Of a stretch of DNA of 58,877 bases, positions 37,608 to 44,835 are shown piece by piece. Numbering within the stretch: position 1 is the first letter of the stretch; each line of letters starts with the position of its first letter. Origin of the DNA: Naasia sp. (GTDB lineage: Bacteria > Actinomycetota > Actinomycetes > Actinomycetales > Microbacteriaceae); contig NZ_JAODMK010000043.1 of NCBI RefSeq assembly GCF_025465545.1, positions 1-58,877 on the forward strand, written 5' to 3'. The position numbers and the translations under genes were made by a program. The notes under the pieces were generated by a model. That model was not told the DNA's origin. It saw only the letters and a list, made by a program, of their open reading frames with translations, and did not search any database.

Positions 37608-37796
37608 TCAATCACCGTACCGGCCCCCACCCGCGAGGGCGATGCGGGCCTGCGGCTTTCGCCGGGCAGGCGCTCACCCGCTCTGCCGCTCGCCCGGCGG
37701 AGGGAGGGCAGTCCGCCGCGCGGCGGATGCGGCGGGAGGGCGGGTCGGCCAGAGTGGCCGTGTGCCCGGAGAATCCGGGCCGGAGGAGGAGCGGCC

Positions 37797-38705
37797 ATGC
37801 CGACCGGCGTTCCCATCGAGTTCCGCGGAGTCAGCAAGCGCTTCGGCTCCGTCCAGGCGGTCACCGATCTGGACTTCACGGTGCAGCCAGGACGGGTCAC
37901 CGGGTTCCTGGGCCCGAACGGCGCGGGCAAGACCACGTCCCTCCGCATGCTCCTCGGACTCGTCACTCCCACGTCGGGCACCGCGACGATCGGCGGCCGC
38001 GACTACCGGTCGCTGGAGCGCCCCGTCGCCGTGGTCGGCGCTGCCCTCGAGGCAGCGAGCTTCCACCCGGGACGGAGCGGTCGTGACTCCCTTCGGGTGC
38101 ACGCCCTCGCCGGAGGAGTGGACGCGGCTCGCGTGCACACGGTGCTCGACACCGTGGGGCTCACGGACTACGCCGGACGACGGGTCGGCGGCTACTCGCT
38201 CGGCATGCGGCAGCGCCTCGGACTCGCCACCGCCCTGCTCGGCGATCCGGGCGTGCTCGTGCTCGACGAGCCCATCAACGGCCTCGATCCCGAGGGCATC
38301 AAGTGGATCCGCGGCTTCCTCCGATCGCTCGCAGGGGAGGGCCGCACCGTGCTGGTCTCCTCCCACCTGCTCAGCGAGGTGCACCAGACGGTGGACGAGG
38401 TCGTCATCATCGCGAAGGGCCGGCTCGTGCACAGCGGGCCGCTGTCGAGCCTCGAGACGATGACGGGCGGCGCCGTCGTGGTCGACTCGCCCGATCGCGC
38501 GGCCCTGCTGGTCGCGCTGCACGCAGGGGGCCTTGCGGGGAAGGCGAGCCGGGACGGCATCGTCGTTCCCGGAGCGGACCCCGCCGCGATCGGCCATCTC
38601 GCCTTCCGCGCCGGAGTGGAGCTGAGCGCGCTGTACCGCGAGAGCGGCGCATCCGACCTCGAGTCGTCCTTCCTGGCACTCGTCGGAGAGGAGGGCGCCC
38701 TGTGA
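37797..38705 (+). CDS. ABC transporter ATP-binding protein (export type)
   Basis: A 302-residue ATPase of the DrrA/CcmA type. Walker A GPNGAGKTT lies near residue 40, the signature is YSLGMRQRLGLA, Walker B reads VLVLDEPINGLDPEG, and the switch His is in SSHLLSEV. The C-terminal 85 residues are a variable domain. The ATG lies behind a strong GGAGGAGGAG. It works with the membrane subunit encoded next. Family members export lipids, drugs or peptides; substrate unknown. Confidence 0.91.
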   Translation: MPTGVPIEFRGVSKRFGSVQAVTDLDFTVQPGRVTGFLGPNGAGKTTSLRMLLGLVTPTSGTATIGGRDYRSLERPVAVVGAALEAASFHPGRSGRDSLRVHALAGGVDAARVHTVLDTVGLTDYAGRRVGGYSLGMRQRLGLATALLGDPGVLVLDEPINGLDPEGIKWIRGFLRSLAGEGRTVLVSSHLLSEVHQTVDEVVIIAKGRLVHSGPLSSLETMTGGAVVVDSPDRAALLVALHAGGLAGKASRDGIVVPGADPAAIGHLAFRAGVELSALYRESGASDLESSFLALVGEEGAL

Positions 38706-39541
38706 GCCCCTTCGCCGCCGCGCTGCGGGCGGAGTTCACCAAGACCTTCACCACCCGCATCTGGTGGATCCTCCTGCTGGTGATGTTCGGCTACCTCGCG
38801 CTGCTCGCGGGGGGGATCTCGTTCGGGCTGGCCGGCCTGAACTCGGCCCGGCCAGAGCTCGCCCAGCAGGGCGGGGAGGGAAGCGTCGCAGGCCTGCCCC
38901 TCGCACTCGTGGCTCCGGTGGTCTACAGCCTGGCCACCGCGGTCGGCTACGTCTTCCCGGTGCTGCTCGGGTCGCTGGCGGTCACCAACGAATTCCGGCA
39001 CAAGACGCTGACTCCCACCTTCCTCGCGACGCCGAAGCGGGGCGCCTCGCTCGCCGCGAAGTGGGGGACCATGCTCGTGCTGGGGGCGCTCTACGGGGTG
39101 GTCGCACTGATCGGCACGGTCGGGGTCGGAGCACTCGGGTTCGCGGTGTTCGGGCTCGATTCGCAGCTCGGCGACGGCGACATCCAGGCCCTCCTCGCCC
39201 GAGCAGTCCTCGCCATGGCGCTCTGGGCGGTCGTCGGCGTCGGGCTCGGCGTGCTGGTGCCCAGCCAGGTGGGCTCGATCGTGCTGATCCTCGCGTTCAC
39301 CCAGTTCGTCGAACCGATCCTGCGCCTCGCGGGCGGATTCGCGGACTGGGCCGGCGAGGTCGCGAGGTTCCTCCCGGGCGCCGCGAGCGACTCCTTGGTG
39401 GGGGCGAGCATCTACAGCGTCATCAGCGGAAGCGGTGTCGCCGCGCTGGAGTGGTGGCAGGGCGGCCTCGTGCTCGCCGCCTACGCGATCGCTCTCGCGG
39501 CGCTCGGCTACGCCGTCAGCTGGCGGCGCGACGTGACCTGA
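38702..39541 (+). CDS. ABC transporter permease (ABC-2 type)
   Basis: A 279-residue membrane subunit with six helices: FTTRIWWILLLVMFGYLALLA first, then the VTNEFRHKTLTPTFLATPKR coupling loop typical of ABC-2 permeases such as those partnering BcrA-like ATPases. The GTG start overlaps the ATPase stop (GTGA). Its 3' end overlaps the convergent SDR gene by 26 bases. Confidence 0.87.
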   Translation: MSPFAAALRAEFTKTFTTRIWWILLLVMFGYLALLAGGISFGLAGLNSARPELAQQGGEGSVAGLPLALVAPVVYSLATAVGYVFPVLLGSLAVTNEFRHKTLTPTFLATPKRGASLAAKWGTMLVLGALYGVVALIGTVGVGALGFAVFGLDSQLGDGDIQALLARAVLAMALWAVVGVGLGVLVPSQVGSIVLILAFTQFVEPILRLAGGFADWAGEVARFLPGAASDSLVGASIYSVISGSGVAALEWWQGGLVLAAYAIALAALGYAVSWRRDVT

Positions 39542-40457
39542 TGCGCCGCCTGACGGCGACGATCGCGGCCGCCAGGACGGCGAACGGCAGCAGTCGTGCT
39601 GCGGCGGGCCAACGCCAGGAGCCGGTGACCGCCTCGAGCTCAGGCTCCGGGCGGAGCACGTTGCCTGCGGAAGGCTCGATGGAGCCGCCGCGCAGCGCCA
39701 GGAGCTTCATCGCCGGGCGCACCATGTGGGAGTAGACGCCGGGCAGGAACTCGTGCAGCGGGATGAGGCTGCCCTGCAGCCGGCCCACCACGACCGCGCG
39801 CCGCGGCCGCTTCGCCACCCGCACGACTGCTCGCGCCACCCGGTGCGGTGACACCGATGGCGGCATCGGGTGCACCCGCTGTCCGGTGAAGTTGGCGGCC
39901 GCCTGGTAGATCGGCGTGTCGATGGTGGCCGGCAGGATGGAGGAGATCCGGATGCCCGAGCCGCGCAGCTCCTGCTCGAGCACCTCGGCGAACCCGATGA
40001 GACCGTGCTTGCTCGTGATGTACCCGGACGCATACGGCGACGTCACCCGGGAGTAGATCGAGGCGACGAAGATGAGGTTGCCGCCGCCCTGGGCTCGGAA
40101 CACCGGCAGCACGGCTCGTGCGCTGCTGACCTGGCCGACGAGGTTCGTCTCGAGCTGCTGCCGGAACACCTCGGCCGGGGTGTCCTCGAAGCTGCCGTAG
40201 CTGAAGACCGACGCCGCTCCCACCCACACATCGATCCGGCCGAAGGCGGAGACCGCCTCGGCGACGAGCCGCTTCACCTGCTCCTCGTCGCTCACATCGG
40301 TGGGCACCACAACCGCCGTCGCTCCGCGCACCCGGCACTCGGCGGCGACCTCCTCGAGGGCCTCACGGCTTCGCGAGGCGAGGACCAGCGACGCGCCCCG
40401 GCGCGCGAAGGCCTGCGCGCTCGCCCGGCCGATCCCGCTCGAGGCCCCGACGATCAC
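39516..40457 (-). CDS. Short-chain dehydrogenase/reductase with C-terminal hydrophobic tail
   Basis: A 313-residue SDR enzyme. The cofactor motif is VGASSGIGRASAQAF at residues 3-17, then VDVSD-like PTDVSDEEQVKRLV, the catalytic VASIYSRVTSPYASGYITSKHG (Ser, Tyr and Lys), and a C-terminal part ending in one hydrophobic helix and RRRIRSRRAAS. The GTG at 40457 is the first usable start after an in-frame stop. It reduces or oxidises an unknown carbonyl substrate, and the tail suggests membrane association. Its stop lies inside the 3' end of the ABC permease gene on the other strand. Confidence 0.86.
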   Translation of the reverse strand: MIVGASSGIGRASAQAFARRGASLVLASRSREALEEVAAECRVRGATAVVVPTDVSDEEQVKRLVAEAVSAFGRIDVWVGAASVFSYGSFEDTPAEVFRQQLETNLVGQVSSARAVLPVFRAQGGGNLIFVASIYSRVTSPYASGYITSKHGLIGFAEVLEQELRGSGIRISSILPATIDTPIYQAAANFTGQRVHPMPPSVSPHRVARAVVRVAKRPRRAVVVGRLQGSLIPLHEFLPGVYSHMVRPAMKLLALRGGSIEPSAGNVLRPEPELEAVTGSWRWPAAARLLPFAVLAAAIVAVRRRIRSRRAAS

Positions 40458-40501
40458 GACGACTCTGCGGCGATGGTCGCGCCGCGACTGCCCTGCCGCG
40501 G

Positions 40502-41008
40502 CTATGAGTAGGCCTTGCGCTGCGTGTCCTCATCGGCGACCCGCACGCCGTGCCGGTACGTGAGCTCCCCGCCGAGCGCTCCTGAGCCGCCCACGAGGAC
40601 GAGTGCGATCCAGCTGCAGGCGACTCCGCCGACGCTGACCTCGTCAAAGCCCGACGAGAGCCGGATCAGGAAGCTCGCGATCATCAGCCCGGTTGCTGCC
40701 AGGTTGAGCGCCATGTGCGCCGTGGCGATCTTGCGGACCCTGGTGGCCGCAGTGAGGGTGCTGTAGTCGAGGAAGCCGAAGATCATGGCACCGAGGGCGC
40801 CGACCGTGCCGATGCCGACCAGCCAGATCGCCCCGCGGACGAACGGCTCGGGATCGCTGCCGAAGATCGCGACCAGGTCGAACACGAGGCTCGCGGTCCA
40901 CGCACCGATGGGAAGGGTGATCATCGCGGCATGGACGGGGTGTCCGTACGGTCCGGCGAGAATCGAGCGCGGGCGCTTGGCCCGGCGGAGTGCGGACTCA
41001 CTGTCCAT
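40502..41008 (-). CDS. DUF2231 family membrane protein
   Basis: A 168-residue protein with four helices. GPYGHPVHAAMITLPIGAW is the DUF2231 first-helix signature with conserved histidines. ATG 41008 was chosen because GAGGAGGAA lies seven bases upstream; the open frame upstream to 41320 is a shadow of the divergent gene. Function unknown; such proteins are often redox- or heme-linked. It lies 44 bases upstream of the SDR gene and may be co-transcribed with it. Confidence 0.85.
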   Translation of the reverse strand: MDSESALRRAKRPRSILAGPYGHPVHAAMITLPIGAWTASLVFDLVAIFGSDPEPFVRGAIWLVGIGTVGALGAMIFGFLDYSTLTAATRVRKIATAHMALNLAATGLMIASFLIRLSSGFDEVSVGGVACSWIALVLVGGSGALGGELTYRHGVRVADEDTQRKAYS

Positions 41009-41225
41009 GCTGCTGTTCCTCCTCGGGCGCAGATGCGCCCCTTGGCGCAACCCTAGGAGCGCCCGAGAAGCGCCGCACAGGGGTTGCCGCGGGCCGCGTG
41101 GGCGCCTAGAAGCGCCGCCTTTCGCCCGGCGGAGACCCGGCGGAGCAGAAGGTATCCTGACCCGATCGATCAGGGTCCGCACCCCAGCAGCCGGATCCGA
41201 GCAGCGCAGCGAAAGGGGCGGGTCC

Positions 41226-42218
41226 GTGACCACCGGAACCCTGCGAGCCGCCGTCGTCCAGTTCGAGCCGGTGCCGGACCATCCGGACGCCAACCTGGCG
41301 ATCCTCCGCCGGCTCGCCACCGAGGCCGCGGGGCTCGGCGCCCAGTTCGTCGCCTTCCCCGAGATGTGCCTCCTCGGCTACTGGCACCTCCGCAGGCAGA
41401 CGGGGGAACGTCTCCAGGAGCTCGCCGAGCATGCTGACGGCCCCCACGTGTCGGCCGTGGCCGAGCTGGCCGAGGAGCTGGGCGTGGGGATCGGCGCAGG
41501 CTTCCTGGAGGCCGACGCGGACGGCAGGCTCTTCAACTCATACGCCGTCTGCCTGCCGGGCGGCGCGCTGCACGTGCACCGCAAGCTGCACGCGTTCGAG
41601 CATGAGGCCATCTCCAGCGGCGAGGGGTTCACCGTCTTCGACACCCCGTGGGGCGTGCGGATGGCGATCCTCATCTGCTGGGACAACAACCTGGTGGAGA
41701 ACGTCCGCGCGACTGCTCTCCTCGGGGCGACGGTGCTGGTGGCGCCGCATCAGACGGGCGGCACCGACTCGCGCAGCCCGCACGGCATGAAGCCCATCCC
41801 GATGGACCTGTGGGACCGGCGGGCCGCCGACCCGCTCGCCATCGAGCAGGCGTTCCGCGGGCAGAACGGCCGCGAATGGCTGCTGCGCTGGCTGCCGGCG
41901 CGCGCACACGACAACGGGCTCTTCGTGCTGTTCAGCAACGGTGTCGGGCGGGACGACGACGAGGTCCGCACCGGCAACTCGATGATCCTGGACCCGTACG
42001 GGCGCATCGTCGCCGAGACCTGGGCCGCCGGCGAGGCGGTGGTCGTCGCCGACCTGGATCTCGAGCTGCTGCCCCTCTCCACCGGGCGCCGCTGGATGCG
42101 CGGTCGCCGTCCGGAGCTCTACGACATCCTCACCGAGCGATCGGGGACCGAGCTCGACCCGCGTGCCGCGCGGTTCTCGGATGAACCGGTCGCCCTCCCG
42201 GAGTCGCCCCAGGCATAG
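41226..42218 (+). CDS. Nitrilase-superfamily carbon-nitrogen hydrolase
   Basis: A 330-residue amidohydrolase of the nitrilase fold with the complete Glu-Lys-Cys triad: Glu46 in FPEMCLLGY, Lys120 in VHRKLHAFE and Cys151 in ILICWDNN. It hydrolyses an amide or nitrile in the cytoplasm; aliphatic amidases, N-carbamoyl hydrolases and omega-amidases are possible. GTG 41226 was chosen because AAAGGGG precedes it and the family N-terminus (LRAAVVQFEP) begins there. TATCCT at 41153-41158 is a possible -10 box. Confidence 0.89.
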   Translation: MTTGTLRAAVVQFEPVPDHPDANLAILRRLATEAAGLGAQFVAFPEMCLLGYWHLRRQTGERLQELAEHADGPHVSAVAELAEELGVGIGAGFLEADADGRLFNSYAVCLPGGALHVHRKLHAFEHEAISSGEGFTVFDTPWGVRMAILICWDNNLVENVRATALLGATVLVAPHQTGGTDSRSPHGMKPIPMDLWDRRAADPLAIEQAFRGQNGREWLLRWLPARAHDNGLFVLFSNGVGRDDDEVRTGNSMILDPYGRIVAETWAAGEAVVVADLDLELLPLSTGRRWMRGRRPELYDILTERSGTELDPRAARFSDEPVALPESPQA

Positions 42219-42271
42219 GTCCGGTCAGCACTCCACCGGCGCAGGTCCGCTCAGGCCAGGACGGAGCCGGC

Positions 42272-43795
42272 CTAGTGGCCGGACAGGTGCAGGCGCAGCG
42301 CGCCCGTGCGGGTGGTGACGGCGGCAGGGTGCAGCCCTCGGAACAGCACGCCTCGGGCCCGGAGCCGGCCGAGGTGCGTGTCCAGCCGCTCCATGAAGTC
42401 CGCGAAGTCCCGCGCCCGCCCCTCCTCCAGCGGCTGCCGCCAGACCGCCTCGGCGAACGCGCACAGCCGCGGGAAGGTCATGTACTGGGCGTGCTCCACC
42501 GTCGGCACGTACTCGGTCCAGAGGTGCACCTGTGCGCCCACCACCGACCCACGGGCACGAACGCCGCGGAGTGCCGCGGGCATCGGCTCGAACGCGAAGA
42601 CGCGGGCGAGGGTGAGGGGGGAGTCGGGAAAGGTGAGCGGCTCATCGGGATCCCGCGACTGCCGGTGGTCGAGGTAGACGTACTCGGACGGAGACATGAT
42701 CACGTCATAGCCGGACAGCACCGCGTTGATCCCATGGGCGGTGCTCCGCCACGCCATCACGAGGGTGTCCAGGGGCGCCTCGCCCGTGACGACCTCGTCC
42801 CAGGCGACGAGGCGACGGCCGTGCCGGCGCAGCATCCGGTCCACCTGAGCGGTGAACCAGCCCTGCAGATGCTCCTCGCTGGGAAGCCCCAGCTCCGTCT
42901 TCTTCCGCTGCACCGCGGCGGACTCCCGCCACTCGCGCTTCGGCACCTCGTCGCCCCCGCCGTGGATCCAGGTGCTGGGGAAGATGCTCATCACCTCGGT
43001 GAAGACGGCCGACACGAAGTCCAGGGTGGGGTCCTCGAGGTTGAGGATCTGCGTGCTGATGCCCCAGCGCGTCCGCACGGACCCTTCGGCGCCGTTGCCG
43101 AACTCGGGGTAGGCGGCGAGGGCGGCGCTCGCATGCCCGGGGAGGTCCACCTCGGGCACCACGTCCACGAATCGCTCGGCCGCATAGCCGACGATGTGTT
43201 CGAGCTCCTCGCGGGTGTAGGCGCCGCCGTGCGGCTCCCCGTCGTGCTCGATCTCCGGACGCTCATGGTCGAAGCCGACGGCCGTCTCGGGCCGCCAGGC
43301 GCCCACCTGGGTGAGCCGGGGGTAGCCGGGGATGGGGATGCGCCAGCCCTGATCGTCGGTGAGATGCAGGTGCAGCACGTTCATCTTGTGCGCGGCGAGC
43401 TGGTCGATCATCTTCAGCACGAAGTCGACGGGGAAGAAGTGCCGAGCGACATCGAGCATGAAGCCGCGCCAGGGGTACGCGGGCTGATCCTCGATCCGGA
43501 CGCGGGGGAGGTCGACCGGCGCGATGCGCAGGGCCGCGTCGACGTCGCCGCCGACGCGGGCGATGCGCTCCGTGGGAAGCAGCTGCAGCAGTGTCTGGCC
43601 GCCGTAGAACACGCCTGCGGCACTGCCGCCCCGGATGCGGATGCCTGCGTCGTCCACCTCCAGCACGTACGCCTCGGAGGGGAGGGACGGGTCGACTCGC
43701 CGGGTCACGGTCACGGGCGCACCGAGGGTCACCCGGCCACCGCGCAGTTCGACGGAGCGGGGTTCGGGGACAAGACCGAGTGCGGTGATCGACAT
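42272..43795 (-). CDS. Beta-N-acetylhexosaminidase (GH20)
   Basis: A 507-residue glycoside hydrolase of family GH20. The N-terminal 100 residues form the GH20b domain, followed by a TIM barrel with YPWRGFMLDVARHFFPVDF, LHLHLTDDQGWRI and the catalytic pair Asp282-Glu283 in HGGGDEV. These enzymes release terminal GlcNAc or GalNAc by substrate-assisted catalysis. No signal peptide is visible, so it probably acts on imported amino-sugar oligomers. GGAGGT precedes the ATG. A LacI-type operator-like site lies 30 bases upstream. Confidence 0.92.
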   Translation of the reverse strand: MSITALGLVPEPRSVELRGGRVTLGAPVTVTRRVDPSLPSEAYVLEVDDAGIRIRGGSAAGVFYGGQTLLQLLPTERIARVGGDVDAALRIAPVDLPRVRIEDQPAYPWRGFMLDVARHFFPVDFVLKMIDQLAAHKMNVLHLHLTDDQGWRIPIPGYPRLTQVGAWRPETAVGFDHERPEIEHDGEPHGGAYTREELEHIVGYAAERFVDVVPEVDLPGHASAALAAYPEFGNGAEGSVRTRWGISTQILNLEDPTLDFVSAVFTEVMSIFPSTWIHGGGDEVPKREWRESAAVQRKKTELGLPSEEHLQGWFTAQVDRMLRRHGRRLVAWDEVVTGEAPLDTLVMAWRSTAHGINAVLSGYDVIMSPSEYVYLDHRQSRDPDEPLTFPDSPLTLARVFAFEPMPAALRGVRARGSVVGAQVHLWTEYVPTVEHAQYMTFPRLCAFAEAVWRQPLEEGRARDFADFMERLDTHLGRLRARGVLFRGLHPAAVTTRTGALRLHLSGH

Positions 43796-43824
43796 CGTGG
43801 CGGGAACCTCCGATACAAGGGTAT

Positions 43825-43836
43825 GAAAACGTTCCC
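43825..43836. promoter_or_regulatory. Possible LacI-family operator
   Basis: GAAAACGTTCCC, an imperfect palindrome around AACGTT, the usual centre of LacI/GalR-family operators. It lies between the hexosaminidase gene and the divergent DUF72 gene, about 30 bases before the former. No LacI regulator is encoded in the window. Confidence 0.4.
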
Positions 43837-43931
43837 AGAAGAAGAAGTCGGCGCGCCAACAGGGATTCCCTCATTCCCCTCGCCGTTCGCGGGCCGGCGG
43901 TGGGGCGTGCGGAGGGCGATAGCCTCGGACC

Positions 43932-44777
43932 ATGACCGGTAGGGCCTACATCGGCATCTCCGGGTGGCGGTATGCCCGCTGGCGCGGCGACTTCTACCCG
44001 AAGGGCCTCCAGCAGAGGCGGGAACTCGAATACGCCGCCGAGCGGTTCAACTCGGTGGAGATCAACGGGTCGTTCTACTCGCTGCAGAGGCCGTCGAGCT
44101 ATCGGGCGTGGGCGGCCCAGACCCCGCCCGGCTTCGTCTTCGCCGTCAAGGGCGGGCGGTACATCACGCACATGCTGCGGCTGCAGAACGCCGACGCCGC
44201 TCTCGGCAACTTCTTCGCCTCGGGCGTGCTCGCGCTCGAGGACCGCCTCGGTCCGGTGCTCTGGCAGCTTCCCGGGCGCCAGGAGTTCGAGGCGGACCGG
44301 GTCGCCGCCTTCCTCTCGCGGCTGCCGCGCAGCACTCGAGCGGCGGAGCAGGTCGTGCTGCACCGCGACGAGAAGCTCAAGGGGGAGCCGGTGCTCGCGG
44401 CGCAGTCGGACCTGCCGATCCGGCATGCGCTGGAGGTGCGGCACGAGAGCTGGGCGACCGAGGAGGCCGAAGAGCTGCTGCGCGAGCACGACGTCTCCTT
44501 CGTGGTCTCGGACGGAGCGGGGGCGTGGCCGCTGCTCCGGCGGATCACGTCGGATCACGTGTATGTGCGGCTGCACGGCGACGAGGAGCTGTATGTCAGC
44601 GGGTACTCCCCGGCTGCGCTGGCCGGCTGGGCGGGGGAGGTGCGGGGGTGGCTGGACGGCTCCGGCTGCCCGGATGGGCGCCCGCGGGACGTGTACGTCT
44701 ACTTCGACAATGACGCCAAGGGCTACGCGCCATGGGACGCGCTCGAGCTGACCCGGCTGGTGCGGGACGGCGGCTGA
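43932..44777 (+). CDS. DUF72 domain protein (YecE-like TIM barrel)
   Basis: A 281-residue protein of the DUF72 family. The start YIGISGWRYARWRGDFYP is its signature, followed by ERFNSVEINGSFYSLQRPSS and, near the C-terminus, VYVYFDNDAKGYAPWDALEL. The family folds as a TIM barrel and its biochemical role is not established. The ATG at 43932 gives the expected N-terminus. Confidence 0.92.
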   Translation: MTGRAYIGISGWRYARWRGDFYPKGLQQRRELEYAAERFNSVEINGSFYSLQRPSSYRAWAAQTPPGFVFAVKGGRYITHMLRLQNADAALGNFFASGVLALEDRLGPVLWQLPGRQEFEADRVAAFLSRLPRSTRAAEQVVLHRDEKLKGEPVLAAQSDLPIRHALEVRHESWATEEAEELLREHDVSFVVSDGAGAWPLLRRITSDHVYVRLHGDEELYVSGYSPAALAGWAGEVRGWLDGSGCPDGRPRDVYVYFDNDAKGYAPWDALELTRLVRDGG

Positions 44778-44835
44778 CCTCGGAGCCGACCGGCGCGTCA
44801 CCGGTGACACGCCGGAGCATCGCTAATATTCAGCC

